From Pelovirga terrestris (GTDB lineage Bacteria > Desulfobacterota > Desulfuromonadia > Desulfuromonadales > Geopsychrobacteraceae), in assembly GCF_014773365.1 (NCBI RefSeq), contig NZ_JACWUN010000013.1:1-64000 (forward strand): DNA of 64,000 bases. The letters run 5' to 3'. The position numbers were made by a program, and so were the translations under genes. Within the stretch, counting starts at the first letter, position 1, and every line of letters begins with the position of its first letter. Shown in pieces: positions 18,106 to 26,802 of the stretch. Under the pieces are notes generated by a model, which saw only the letters and a list, made by a program, of their open reading frames with translations, searched no databases and had not been told where the DNA came from.

Positions 18106-20292
18106 ATGTCTCATCCGCCTGCGTTGCTACCGCCCGTTTCTTCATCATTGTCCAGACAGGAGAGTCCGGTGCCGGCCGAAAAAAAAGAGTTTGATCTAGG
18201 CGACCCCTCCCTCTATCTCAACCGGGAACTGAGCTGGATGGAGTTTAATAACCGGGTGTTGAGTCAGGCCGCGGATCAACGGCTGCCCCTGCTGGAACGG
18301 GTCAAGTTTCTAGCGATCTACGGCTCGAACATGGATGAGTTTTTCATGAAACGCATCGGTGGCCTCAAACAACAGGTTGCCGCCGGTATTCAGGATACCA
18401 CCGTCGACGGCCGTACCCCGCGTCAGCAGATCGAAGCCTGTTATCAAACCTTGATTGACCAGAGCGTTCGGCGTGAACAGACGTTAAAAGAGTTGCTTAG
18501 AGCGCTGGCGAAGGCAGGTATTGAGATCCTTGCCTATCATGAGCTGGAACCTGGCGAACAGAAGGCCTTGCGCAGTTATTTTTACGATAACCTGTTTCCG
18601 CTGATTACTCCACAATCGGTTGACCCGACCCACCCCTTTCCCTTTATTTCCAATTTGTCCCTCAATCTGTTTGTCAAGCTGCGCTATCCCGGTGACAAGG
18701 AGATTTCCCTGGCACGGGTCAAGGTGCCGGTGGGTGCCGGTGCTAATCGTTTTCAGCAGGTTGGACAGCAGGGGCACCGCTATGTCCTGCTCGAAGAGAT
18801 GATGGAGCAAAACCTGGATCTGCTCTTTCCGGGGATGGAGATTCTCAGTTGTGAACTATTTCGTGTTACTCGCAACGCCAATACCAGCAAGGATGAAGAG
18901 CACGCCGATGATCTGCTTGAATTGATTGAGTCCACCCTGCAACACCGTCGGGTAGCCCCTATAGTGCGTTTGCAGGTGACACCTGATGCGTCTGCTGAGT
19001 ATCGTGGGCGTTTGGCGGCTGAGCTGGGTCTTAACGAAGAACGGGACGTTTTTGTTTCTGAAGGAATGCTCGGCTTGCGCGATCTGTGGGAGTTACATCA
19101 CCTGGAGTTTCCTGCCCTTAAAGATCCGCCCCATCACCCCATTGATCATCCGTTGCTGACCAGGGAGCGCAGCATCTTTCATTGTATCCGTGATCAGCGT
19201 GAGATCCTGCTGCAACATCCCTATGAGTCCTTTTCTTCATCGGTTGAACGCTTTCTGCACGAGGCCGCCGGCGACCCCAAGGTACGTGGCATCAAAATGA
19301 CCTTGTATCGTACCCACCCCAATAGCGGTATCATCAACTATCTGATTCGCGCTGCGCGCAACGGCAAGCAGGTGGCGGTGGTGGTGGAACTCAAGGCCAG
19401 CTTTGATGAACAGGCCAACATCAAGCTTGCTACCCGTATGGAAGAGGCGGGCATTCATGTGACCTATGGTGTCGTCGGATTGAAAACCCACGCCAAGATG
19501 ATTCTGGTCATTCGTGAAGATTACAAAGGGTTGCGCCGCTATGTGCATATCGGCACCGGCAACTATCATCCGGTTACTGCTCGGCTGTACAGTGATCTGG
19601 GGCTGTTGATCTACGATAGGGATGTGGGTCGCGATGCCACCGAGCTGTTCAATTACCTGACCACCGGCTTTACCCCCAAGCGCAACTATACCCGCCTGCT
19701 GCCGGCCCCAAAAATCCTGAAAAAAGCCCTGCTCGACAAAATCGATCGGGAAATCGCCTGCCATGTCGACAACCGACCGGCACGGATTGTTTTCAAGATG
19801 AATGCCCTGGAGGATGTGCAGATTGTCCGCGCCCTCTATCGCGCCTCACAGGCTGGAGTCAGGGTCGATCTGCTGGTGCGCGACAGTTGTCGCGTTCGAC
19901 CGGGGATTGTCGGTCTGTCGGAGAACATCCGGGTGGTGTCAATCGTCGGACGTTTTCTTGAACACGCCCGTATGTACTATTTTCACCATGGTGGCGAACA
20001 GGAGTTGCTGATCGGCTCGGCTGATGCGATGAAGCGCAACCTTGAATTCCGGGTGGAAGCATTAATCCCGGTCAGTTCCCCCGATTTGCGGCAGCAACTG
20101 CTGGAAATGATGGAACGTCAGTTAGACGATCGGGTCAATGGCTGGCAGATGCAACCCGACGGCAGTTATCGCCTGCATGAACCACGTCCGTGCAAAGGGG
20201 TAGCGGGAAGCCAGGAACAGCAGATCAAGCTGGCGGAAAAGCGCGTGCACCAGGTGCAACGTCTGCGTAAGCGCAAGGCGCGGCAGGCCTAG
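18106..20292 (+). CDS. ppk: Polyphosphate kinase 1
   Basis: 728 residues, the usual PPK1 length. It makes polyphosphate from ATP reversibly. N-terminal domain: LYLNRELSWMEFNNRVL and YGSNMDEFFMKRI. The phosphohistidine loop is present: KTHAK (H462) and HIGTGNY (H481), 19 residues apart exactly as the two essential histidines in E. coli PPK. ATG 18106 has aggaga upstream. A Pho-box-like repeat sits in the promoter, and ppx is divergent. Nothing looks unusual. Confidence 0.96.
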   Translation: MSHPPALLPPVSSSLSRQESPVPAEKKEFDLGDPSLYLNRELSWMEFNNRVLSQAADQRLPLLERVKFLAIYGSNMDEFFMKRIGGLKQQVAAGIQDTTVDGRTPRQQIEACYQTLIDQSVRREQTLKELLRALAKAGIEILAYHELEPGEQKALRSYFYDNLFPLITPQSVDPTHPFPFISNLSLNLFVKLRYPGDKEISLARVKVPVGAGANRFQQVGQQGHRYVLLEEMMEQNLDLLFPGMEILSCELFRVTRNANTSKDEEHADDLLELIESTLQHRRVAPIVRLQVTPDASAEYRGRLAAELGLNEERDVFVSEGMLGLRDLWELHHLEFPALKDPPHHPIDHPLLTRERSIFHCIRDQREILLQHPYESFSSSVERFLHEAAGDPKVRGIKMTLYRTHPNSGIINYLIRAARNGKQVAVVVELKASFDEQANIKLATRMEEAGIHVTYGVVGLKTHAKMILVIREDYKGLRRYVHIGTGNYHPVTARLYSDLGLLIYDRDVGRDATELFNYLTTGFTPKRNYTRLLPAPKILKKALLDKIDREIACHVDNRPARIVFKMNALEDVQIVRALYRASQAGVRVDLLVRDSCRVRPGIVGLSENIRVVSIVGRFLEHARMYYFHHGGEQELLIGSADAMKRNLEFRVEALIPVSSPDLRQQLLEMMERQLDDRVNGWQMQPDGSYRLHEPRPCKGVAGSQEQQIKLAEKRVHQVQRLRKRKARQA

Positions 20293-20293
20293 A

Positions 20294-20333
20294 TCCCCAC
20301 TCCCCACTCCCTACTCCCTACTCCCTACTCCCC
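20294..20333. repeat. Heptanucleotide tandem repeat (cctactc)n
   Basis: Five to six direct copies of a 7-mer (cccactc, then cctactc) fill the space between convergent ppk and the response-regulator gene. They overlap the last bases of the response-regulator frame, whose stop codon lies inside the repeat. Copy-number change would alter or extend that C-terminus. Confidence 0.75.
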
Positions 20334-20795
20334 ATTTGTCCCCAGACCTTGACGAATGGACTGACTGAAGGATCGTACCGTAAAGGGTTTGGTCAGTACC
20401 GGCAGGCCTTCTACCTTCGGGCAACAACGTAACCCCAGGGCCATATCATGGGCGGTTGAAAGTAGTATCCTGGTGGCGGGATGGAGCTGCCTGATCTTGG
20501 CGAGAGTTTTCTCTGCCTCCGCCACCTGATAATCTATTTCCACATCAAAAACGATAATATCAATCTGTTCAAGTTGACATTGTGCCAGAATCCGGGCGCC
20601 ACTGCCGGCAGTCAGGACCCGGTAGTTGAGGTTCTCGAGCAATGTTTTGCCCAGCTTGAGCAGGGTTGGGTCTTTTTCTGCCAGCAGCACGGTCTCCCCC
20701 TCTCCGTAGGCGATGGGAGCCTCTGGGGTAAAAGCACAGTGAGCCCACCCCTGAGCCCAGTGCTGGGGTAGTTGAGGTTTGTTCTGGTCGGTCAT
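20325..20795 (-). CDS. Single-domain response regulator
   Basis: 156 residues from ATG 20795 (a start at 20819 is possible; ribosome binding sites are weak for both). After a ~35-residue proline-rich N-terminus comes a receiver domain: ETVLLAEKDPTLLKLGKTLL with the acidic pair reduced to E-K-D, phospho-acceptor Asp in IIVFDVEID, and the conserved Lys in VLTKPFT. There is no output domain. It could pass phosphate to a partner protein. It is convergent with ppk and divergent from the flagellar operon; a link to motility is possible but unproven. Confidence 0.8.
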   Translation of the reverse strand: MTDQNKPQLPQHWAQGWAHCAFTPEAPIAYGEGETVLLAEKDPTLLKLGKTLLENLNYRVLTAGSGARILAQCQLEQIDIIVFDVEIDYQVAEAEKTLAKIRQLHPATRILLSTAHDMALGLRCCPKVEGLPVLTKPFTVRSFSQSIRQGLGTNGE

Positions 20796-20938
20796 GATTG
20801 CGACATATCCTGTGGTCAAGGCAGCGTTCCAGCAAGAACTATTTATAGAATATCATTTGTAGTAGCTAACAAGATGAAAGTCAACCCTGTATGCTGTCGG
20901 CGTTCCTAAAAAAGACTATGACACGTTCCAGAAAAAAC

Positions 20939-20966
20939 TAAAGAAGACCATCAATGCTGTCGATAA
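20939..20966 (+). promoter_or_regulatory. Sigma-28 (FliA) promoter of the flgM-flgK operon
   Basis: TAAAGAAG at 20939-20946, 12 nt, then GTCGATAA at 20959-20966. The consensus is TAAAGTTT-N11-GCCGATAA. The same 12-nt spacing is seen in the fliC and fliD promoters of this window, which strengthens the call. It lies 48 nt before the first gene of the operon. Confidence 0.6.
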
Positions 20967-21013
20967 CAGTCCCATAGAGCAAAACCTATACATGGACAAC
21001 AGGGAGGTTCGCC

Positions 21014-21556
21014 ATGGCCCAGCAGATCGATCCGACCGGTGGCTCCAAGCCATTGAATGCTCCGCTACAGGGAGAGAAAGCCCAGCACAAGCCGGCGCAC
21101 CAGCCGCCGACCGGTGGCTCAGACCGGGTTTCCCTGGGAGAAAATAACAAGGCGCAAGCAACCTACGGACCGGGTCTGAACGTGGCAGAACCCTATGAAC
21201 TACTAAGGCAACTGGTGGTAAAAACCCTGCTGGATCAGGGCGCCGCCGGCCAAGTGGATACCGGCCGTGAGATCATCGATCTGGCTACCCTGACCCCCGA
21301 ACAAGCCCAGGCCCTGGTGGCTGATGACGGTTATTTCGGGGTGGAGCAGACCTCGGACCGGATCGTTGATTTTGCTATCAATGCCTTTGGTAGCGACCCC
21401 GGTAAATTACAGCAGATGAAAGATGCCATCGACAAGGGCTTTAACGAAGCACAACAGGCTTTTGGCGGGGCCTTGCCGGAAATATCACAGAACACGTACG
21501 CAGCCATTATGGAAAAACTGGACACCTTTGCTGCCGGTTTTGACCAGGAACAATAG
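21014..21556 (+). CDS. Flagellar-operon protein of unknown function
   Basis: 180 residues with a strong ggagg upstream. The N-terminal ~55 residues are low-complexity and Pro/Gly/Gln-rich; the rest is helical (PYELLRQLVVKTLLDQGAAG, LTPEQAQALVADDGYFGVEQ, then FAINAFGSDPGKLQQMKDAI). It is the first gene after a sigma-28 promoter and 9 nt ahead of flgM, so it belongs to the late flagellar operon. I recall similar proteins beside flgM in related bacteria but know of no assigned function. Confidence 0.75.
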   Translation: MAQQIDPTGGSKPLNAPLQGEKAQHKPAHQPPTGGSDRVSLGENNKAQATYGPGLNVAEPYELLRQLVVKTLLDQGAAGQVDTGREIIDLATLTPEQAQALVADDGYFGVEQTSDRIVDFAINAFGSDPGKLQQMKDAIDKGFNEAQQAFGGALPEISQNTYAAIMEKLDTFAAGFDQEQ

Positions 21557-21565
21557 GAGTTGGTT

Positions 21566-21856
21566 ATGGTCGATCGAATCGTTGGACATAGAGGATACGG
21601 ACCTGTCGGGCAGATGGGGCGAACTGACAAGGCGGCCAACGTCAAGAAAAATGACGGCGGCAAACAAACCGATCGGGTCGATTTTTCCAGTGCCTTAAAA
21701 GATGCTGAAAAAGTTGGCGCCGCTACATCCGCTCAGGAGACTGCCCGTATGGACAAGATCGCAGCACTCAAAAGCCAGATTCAGGACGGCAGCTACAAGC
21801 CTGACCTGAACAAGGTCGCTGCCAGTCTGCTCCCCTTTTTGATGCGGGAGAGCTGA
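21566..21856 (+). CDS. flgM: FlgM, anti-sigma-28 factor
   Basis: 96 residues from ATG 21566, with agg-ag 7 nt upstream; a TTG at 21560 is also in frame. The N-terminus is disordered. The C-terminal helical region (ARMDKIAALKSQIQDGSYKP then DLNKVAASLLPFL) is the FlgM signature that binds sigma-28. FlgM holds FliA inactive until the hook-basal body is finished and is then exported. It is the second gene of a sigma-28-driven operon, giving the usual negative feedback on late genes such as fliC and fliD in this window. Confidence 0.9.
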   Translation: MVDRIVGHRGYGPVGQMGRTDKAANVKKNDGGKQTDRVDFSSALKDAEKVGAATSAQETARMDKIAALKSQIQDGSYKPDLNKVAASLLPFLMRES

Positions 21857-21858
21857 TC

Positions 21859-22212
21859 ATGGCCGATCCCCAGGTCAGACAAGCCCTGGAGCGTCTGCTT
21901 GAGTTGCTCGGCCAGGAACGCGAAGCGGCCCAACACCTCGACATGGAAGGGCTGCAGGCGATCGTTGCCGACAAGGAAGCCTTGCTCAAAGGGCTGGTTA
22001 TTGCTCCCGAGCAGGTTGATGGATTAGAGGATCTGCTCAAGCAGATCGACCACGAAAATCGCCGCAACGCTTTTTTGCTGTGGACCGGACTGAACTGGGT
22101 ACGTGATCTGATGGGGTTTTTCGGTAAAGCCGCCATGCCGCAAGTTTATGGCGGTTCGGGTCAGTCCCGCACGCTGCATCAGGGTGGGCGACTGCTGTCA
22201 GGAAAGGTGTAG
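21859..22212 (+). CDS. flgN: FlgN, export chaperone for FlgK/FlgL
   Basis: 117 residues, starting 2 nt after the flgM stop. It is an all-helical protein of the FlgN family (ALERLLELLGQEREAAQHLD, DKEALLKGLVIAPEQVDGLE). In the family it binds the C-termini of the hook-associated proteins FlgK and FlgL and delivers them to the export apparatus. Its position directly before flgK and flgL supports the call more than the sequence itself, which is poorly conserved in this family. Confidence 0.82.
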   Translation: MADPQVRQALERLLELLGQEREAAQHLDMEGLQAIVADKEALLKGLVIAPEQVDGLEDLLKQIDHENRRNAFLLWTGLNWVRDLMGFFGKAAMPQVYGGSGQSRTLHQGGRLLSGKV

Positions 22213-22215
22213 ATC

Positions 22216-23868
22216 ATGGGTGGACTCAACGCTGCGCTGAATTCCGGCCGCACCTCATTACAGACCAACCAAAAAGCGATCGAGATCACCGGTCTGAATG
22301 TCGCCAACGTCAATACCGAAGGCTACTCGCGCCAGACCCCCCATCTGACCCCCTATCCGGCCTTGGCTTTTGGTGATTTTTTTATTGGTACCGGTGTCAC
22401 CGTCGGATCGGTTCAGCGTTCTCATGATGTTTTTCTTGCCGGTCAGATCAAAGACAAGTCGATGGAATTCGGCCTCGAGAACAGCATGCTTAACCCCTTG
22501 GCCGAACTGGAGCGCGTCATCGGTATCGGCGAAGGCAGCCTGTCGGATGAGTTTGACCAGTTTTTTGATGCCTGGCGGCAGCTCTCCACCAATCCCGGCG
22601 GTGAAGTCGAGCGGCAGGCGGTCCTGCAGCGTGGCGAGTTGATCGGCCGCGCCTTCTCCAATATCTATCGCGAAATTCAGCAATCGGTGAAAAATGTCAA
22701 CAGCACCATCACCTCCAAGGTTGATGGCGTGAACCTGGCCCTGGAAGAAGTCGCCCAGCTCAATACCCGGATTTCGGCGCTGGAGATGTCCGGTCAGGAT
22801 GCCAACTCTGACCGTGACCGGCGCGATGTCCTGCTCAAGAGCCTCGCTACCAGTATCGGTGCCACCACCTTTGAAACCTCCACCGGTGCCGCTTCGGTGC
22901 AGCTGCCCAACGGTATGCCCCTGGTGGAAATGGGGAAGGCCAATCAGATCAATGCCGTCTTTTCCGGAACCGATGTCAACCTTGAGCTGAGTTTTGGCGC
23001 ATCGACTCTGCCCCTTGACCGAAACGCTTTAGGTGGTGAATTCCGTGGTCTTTACGAAGTTCGCGATGTCATGATCCCTGATGTCGTCAACCGTCTGGAT
23101 CAGCTGGCCTATTCCTTTGCCACCGAAGTCAATGCCATGCATGTCAGCGGAAGTGGGTTGGAACCCAACCCGACTAGCAACCTTAGTTTTTTCGAACCAC
23201 CGAGCAGTCACGTCAGTCAAAGTTATCCTGCCATCGGCAATTTTGGGAATGGTCAAATAGTCCTTACCGTAGGCAATGGTGAACCAACAATCATCACTGG
23301 TTTAAATTCACTGGAAGATATTATCGGGGCCATCAATGATCCTGATGACGGCATTGCCGGGATTACTGCTGAGATCAATTCGAACAATCAGCTGGTTATT
23401 CGTTCGGTGTCAGGTGCCAACGTCAAAATCGATGCCTCGGGTCTTGCAGGTGGTACTTACGCTCCACCAACCTTCAGTTCACAAGACTATTCTTCCAATC
23501 TGAAACTCGCCATCAGCGAAACCAAACAGATTGCTGCAGGAACTGGTTCCGCTCCCGGCGATAACACCAACGCCCTGGCGATTCTGCTGCTGGAGCAAAA
23601 GCAGACCTTGGGCAATGATACCTTCGTCTCCTTTTACGGCAAGATCGCTTCCGCCGTCGGGGTCGAGGCCGCCCGTAACCGTCAGGCCGCCCAGGGGTTT
23701 AAGGACAGCCTGGTGCAGTTGGAAAACATGCGTGACGGTGTTGACGGCGTATCGCTGGAGGAAGAAATGATCAACCTGCTCAAATATCAGCGTGGTTTTG
23801 AAGCCTCGGCGCGCTTTTTGTCGACGGTTGATGAAATGATGGCTACTCTGATGACCCTGAAGCGCTAG
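22216..23868 (+). CDS. flgK: FlgK, hook-associated protein 1
   Basis: 550 residues. The N-terminus has the axial-protein motif QTNQKAIEITGLNVANVNTE GYSRQ (residues ~16-40), and the C-terminus has the matching helical part (VSLEEEMINLLKYQRGFEAS ARFLSTVDEM). The central part is β-rich. It forms the first hook-filament junction ring. It is 4 nt after flgN and 9 nt before flgL, clearly one operon. Length and termini are normal. Confidence 0.95.
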   Translation: MGGLNAALNSGRTSLQTNQKAIEITGLNVANVNTEGYSRQTPHLTPYPALAFGDFFIGTGVTVGSVQRSHDVFLAGQIKDKSMEFGLENSMLNPLAELERVIGIGEGSLSDEFDQFFDAWRQLSTNPGGEVERQAVLQRGELIGRAFSNIYREIQQSVKNVNSTITSKVDGVNLALEEVAQLNTRISALEMSGQDANSDRDRRDVLLKSLATSIGATTFETSTGAASVQLPNGMPLVEMGKANQINAVFSGTDVNLELSFGASTLPLDRNALGGEFRGLYEVRDVMIPDVVNRLDQLAYSFATEVNAMHVSGSGLEPNPTSNLSFFEPPSSHVSQSYPAIGNFGNGQIVLTVGNGEPTIITGLNSLEDIIGAINDPDDGIAGITAEINSNNQLVIRSVSGANVKIDASGLAGGTYAPPTFSSQDYSSNLKLAISETKQIAAGTGSAPGDNTNALAILLLEQKQTLGNDTFVSFYGKIASAVGVEAARNRQAAQGFKDSLVQLENMRDGVDGVSLEEEMINLLKYQRGFEASARFLSTVDEMMATLMTLKR

Positions 23869-23876
23869 GTGATGCC

Positions 23877-25034
23877 ATGAAAGCAACCCAAGTAACAACC
23901 TATCGTAGTTTGCAGAACTTTCTTGATCGCACCAGCGACCGGTTGTCCACCCTGCAGCTGCAGGCGGCAACCGGCAAGAAGCTCAATCGCCCGTCTGACG
24001 ATCCGACAGCGATCAGCCCGGTCTTAAGTGCGCGGACCCAGATTCAGGCTTCTGATCGTTACATCGAAACCATTGCCACCGGCCTTGACCGGATCAACAA
24101 CATGGACGGTTATCTCGACGGCATCGGCAACACCATGATTCGTTTGAAAGAGATTGCTATCGCGGCAGTTAACGGGGCCGTCAGTGATCAGGATTTGCAG
24201 ACCTATGCGGAAGAGGTCAAACAGTTGCGCCAGAGCCTCATTGCCGACGCTAACGCCCAGGTTGATGGCAAGTACCTGTTTGCCGGATTTAGTGAAAAGA
24301 CAGAACCCTTTTCCTTGAATCCGGATTACCCCGGCAATCCCGATTATCCCGCAGCAGGCGTGGCTCAATCTGTTGCTGTAGCACCGCCTTTATCCGGTCC
24401 GGCAGTGCTGTTGGATGGCGACACCCCGGTGACCTCTCTTGTGGTACCGAACCAAGGCACATGGACTCTGGATACAACAAATCCAGCAGAATATGCCCTG
24501 ACCTTTACCCCTGTGCCGGGCTTTGTTGGAAATGCATCTATTAGCTATACACCAACCGGTGATATTGCTGATGCTGTTACCATTGACTACTCCCCGCCTT
24601 CGCCGGTCCTTTACAATGGTGATCAGAGCGATGTGCAGTTTGAGATTGCCCCTAATGAGCTGATTACCGTCAATCTGACCGGCCAGTCATTGATGATGGA
24701 GCCTAACGACATATTTAGCATCGTTACGAATCTGATAGAGGCGCTGGAGTCAAAAGATCAGACGGCTGTTCAGGGACTGATCGATCCGCTGGAGGATGCC
24801 GCCAACCAGATCCGCGGCGAGCGCAGCTTAAAAGGAAATATCGGCAAACGTCTTGAAGTTGCGGGTTCACAGATGGAAAAAATCAAGATTGATATGGAGG
24901 CCTTTCGCTCCCGGTTTGAAGATGCCGATATCATTGAAACCATCACCCAATTGCAGCAACAGGAGCAGAGCTTCCAGGCGGCCTTGAGTGTGACGGGTAG
25001 GGTGTCGAGCCTGTCGATACTGGATTACATTTAA
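23877..25034 (+). CDS. flgL: FlgL, hook-associated protein 3
   Basis: 385 residues. The N-terminal region (LQNFLDRTSDRLSTLQLQAA TGKKLNRPSDDP) and C-terminal helix (TQLQQQEQSFQAALSVTGRV) are flagellin-like, as usual for FlgL. The middle (~140-250) has a β-rich insert that includes a segment resembling a bacterial Ig-like fold (TWTLDTTNPAEYALTFTPVP), so it is longer than the common ~300 residues. It forms the second junction ring. Last structural gene before the csrA-fliW pair. Confidence 0.93.
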   Translation: MKATQVTTYRSLQNFLDRTSDRLSTLQLQAATGKKLNRPSDDPTAISPVLSARTQIQASDRYIETIATGLDRINNMDGYLDGIGNTMIRLKEIAIAAVNGAVSDQDLQTYAEEVKQLRQSLIADANAQVDGKYLFAGFSEKTEPFSLNPDYPGNPDYPAAGVAQSVAVAPPLSGPAVLLDGDTPVTSLVVPNQGTWTLDTTNPAEYALTFTPVPGFVGNASISYTPTGDIADAVTIDYSPPSPVLYNGDQSDVQFEIAPNELITVNLTGQSLMMEPNDIFSIVTNLIEALESKDQTAVQGLIDPLEDAANQIRGERSLKGNIGKRLEVAGSQMEKIKIDMEAFRSRFEDADIIETITQLQQQEQSFQAALSVTGRVSSLSILDYI

Positions 25035-25039
25035 AAAAT

Positions 25040-25152
25040 AGCCACCAAGGCCCCAAGAACACCAAGACAATCTGTTTTTAAAAAAAAATAGAATTTCTTG
25101 AAGTCTTGAATATGAAAAGGCCTCTCTTGGAGCCCTTCGTGTCTTGGTGGCT
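25040..25152. repeat. Dispersed CCACCAAG...CTTGGTGG inverted element, copy 1
   Basis: The ends agccaccaag (25040-25049) and cttggtggct (25143-25152) are inverted copies, and the interior also has related ccaagaacaccaag / cttcgtgtcttgg segments. Related elements lie at 47874-47965 and 60504-60608. All three are intergenic. It could act as a bidirectional terminator or be a non-autonomous mobile palindrome. Confidence 0.65.
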
Positions 25153-25211
25153 GGATTTTCTTCTAACCCGTACGCGGAGGCGGTACGGACAAACCCGCCA
25201 GGAGGCACACT

Positions 25212-25454
25212 ATGTTGGTACTGACACGCAAGGCAGGCGAAGGCATCATCATCGGTGATGATGTCAAAATCACCATCATCGAAGTAAAAGGCGGCGGTAT
25301 CCGCATCGGCATTGATGCTCCCCGCGACATGAAGGTTCATCGTCAGGAAGTCTACGACAAAATCAAACAGGAGAACCAGGAGGCAACACAATGGCACATC
25401 ACGGATCTGAACGAGTTGAGCAGCATGCTGAAGTCCGGGAGGAAACAACCATGA
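25212..25454 (+). CDS. csrA: CsrA, translational regulator
   Basis: 80 residues with cccgccaggagg upstream. The β-strand core MLVLTRKAGEGIIIGDDVKI and APRDMKVHRQEVYDKI contains the RNA-contacting Arg near the end of the core (PRDMKVHRQEV). CsrA dimers bind GGA motifs in mRNA leaders, and candidate sites occur in the fliC leader at 35550-35585. The C-terminal tail is ~20 residues longer than in E. coli CsrA, as in FliW-regulated CsrA proteins where this tail binds FliW. Its stop overlaps the fliW start (ATGA). Confidence 0.95.
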   Translation: MLVLTRKAGEGIIIGDDVKITIIEVKGGGIRIGIDAPRDMKVHRQEVYDKIKQENQEATQWHITDLNELSSMLKSGRKQP

Positions 25455-25888
25455 AAAAAATTCAATCCCGTTTTGGTGAAATTGAGTACGATCCAACGAA
25501 CATTCTTCATTTTCCTGAAGGTCTCATCGGTTTTGAAAATTTGCGTGATTTTGTGGTGATGCCTAATGAAAAAGAAGGCCCTCTGTTCTGGATCCAGAGC
25601 GTGGAAGACCCTCATGCTGCCTTTATCCTCACGGATCCGGCCGACTTTTTTTATGATTATAAGGTGATTCCGGATAATCGTGAACGCCGGAAACTTGGCA
25701 TTACAAATGGTGAACCCTGTCTGGTGTGCAGCATTGTTTCCGTGTCGGCTGAACGCAAGATTACTATGAATCTGGCGGCACCGGTGCTCTTTGCTCCTGC
25801 AACCAACAAAGCCCTGCAGGTGATTCTGGAAGGGACGCAGTTCAGTCCGCGAACACCATTGCCCGAGGTTGCGCCGGCAAAAGAGTAG
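25451..25888 (+). CDS. fliW: FliW, CsrA antagonist and flagellin-binding assembly factor
   Basis: 145 residues from ATG 25451, overlapping csrA by 4 nt and preceded by gggagg. Family motifs: RFGEIEYDPTNILHFPEGLI GFENLRDF and FWIQSVEDPHAAFIL. In Bacillus, FliW binds either CsrA or flagellin; when flagellin is exported FliW is freed, sequesters CsrA and releases hag translation (established). The csrA-fliW overlap here and the CsrA-like sites upstream of fliC suggest the same circuit. A clear terminator follows at 25911. Confidence 0.94.
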   Translation: MKKIQSRFGEIEYDPTNILHFPEGLIGFENLRDFVVMPNEKEGPLFWIQSVEDPHAAFILTDPADFFYDYKVIPDNRERRKLGITNGEPCLVCSIVSVSAERKITMNLAAPVLFAPATNKALQVILEGTQFSPRTPLPEVAPAKE

Positions 25889-25910
25889 AGCGAACCAATG
25901 ATTGATAAAG

Positions 25911-25950
25911 AAAAAATCCGCTGCAGCCAATGGTTGCAGCGGATTTTTTT
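25911..25950 (+). terminator. Intrinsic terminator after fliW
   Basis: Arms 25911-25925 (aaaaaatccgctgca) and 25935-25949 are perfectly complementary and end in a run of seven T. This is the strongest terminator in the flagellar operon and marks its end; the accessory island starts right after it. Confidence 0.9.
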
Positions 25951-26000
25951 GTAGGACCCGCCCGATTATTTAATATCTGAATCAACATCCATACCGCTTA

Positions 26001-26225
26001 GGTCGCGGCCCTCTTCGACAGGCTCAGGGCATCGCCCGCACTCCGCTATCCTTTTGGCAAGCGCTCCAAAAGGATGCAAAAGAGCTTGCCACTGGCGTGG
26101 GGCGACTTGTGGTGTGCGGGAGGCGGATTAATTTTCGCCGACCGTTTTAAGCGGTTGGCCGCTGCCACTTTTCACGGAAGGCAAAAAGCGCCCCCTCTCG
26201 CTGCGCTCGCCAGGGGATGCAGTGA
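26001..26225 (+). repeat. Partial copy (A0) of the ~640-bp composite repeat
   Basis: It contains the left hairpin (atccttttgg ... ccaaaaggat), the block ccactggcgtggggcgactt, the segment gcggattaattttcgccgac shared only with unit A1, and the hairpin cgccccctctcgctgcgctc. It stops before the central part of the unit. Small open frames in it are by-products of the repeat. Confidence 0.75.
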
Positions 26226-26242
26226 GAAGCGCCGGTTACTGA

Positions 26243-26611
26243 TTATGATTCTTTGACCCGATAGATCCCGCCGTGGGCTTCGGTATCGGCGCGGTGGGCT
26301 TTGATGTCAATAGCAATGGCGTCAATTTTTTGGCTTAAGCTGTCTTCGACGCTGTCGATTTTGCTGTCAAGCTGATCGATTCTCCCGCTCAGATGGTTAT
26401 TGACGGTGTCGATCTTGAAGTCGAGGTGGGTTATGTCTTGTTTGAGCTCATCTCTGATTTCGTGCATTTCCCTGCGCAAAATGACCTGCCCATCGGCAAT
26501 CAGGCCGATTTTCAGGTCGAAGTTTTCACTGATCGCTGTGACATGTCTGGTGAGTTCAATGGTCTGGTTTTTCAGCAACTGATCAAGATGATCCTTGTCT
26601 TCATTGGTCAT
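26243..26611 (-). CDS. Coiled-coil protein, short paralogue of the gene at 41213
   Basis: 122 residues from ATG 26611 with ggaggg 5 nt upstream. N-terminus DQLLKNQTIELTRHVTAISE NFDLKIGLIADGQ, then a coiled coil with hendecad-like spacing (RIDQLDSKIDSVEDSLSQKI), ending HRADTEAHGGIYRVKES. The same N- and C-terminal blocks flank a much longer hendecad array in the protein at 41213-41770. There is no signal peptide or membrane segment. Function unknown. It is wedged between repeat A0 and a GTAGGGGCG element. Confidence 0.75.
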   Translation of the reverse strand: MTNEDKDHLDQLLKNQTIELTRHVTAISENFDLKIGLIADGQVILRREMHEIRDELKQDITHLDFKIDTVNNHLSGRIDQLDSKIDSVEDSLSQKIDAIAIDIKAHRADTEAHGGIYRVKES

Positions 26612-26692
26612 GGGTTCCCTCCGGTGTTGGTTGAAATGACTTGCTATGATAGCGATGATGATTGATCGGGGCAATGGTGTTTTTTTGATGAT

Positions 26693-26767
26693 GTAGGGGC
26701 GGGATTCATTGCGCCTCGGTGGTTTAATGACACCATTACAAGCGGGCGTGATGAATCCCGCCCCTAC
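26693..26767. repeat. GTAGGGGCG...CGCCCCTAC palindromic element, copy 1
   Basis: Inverted ends gtaggggcgggattcat and atgaatcccgcccctac enclose a short variable centre (about tggtttaatgacaccatta). The same element recurs at 29922-29988 and 38946-39014 and has the form of a non-autonomous dispersed palindrome. Confidence 0.75.
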
Positions 26768-26802
26768 CGCAAAGCACACCAACATTGATTGATGTTCCCA
26801 TA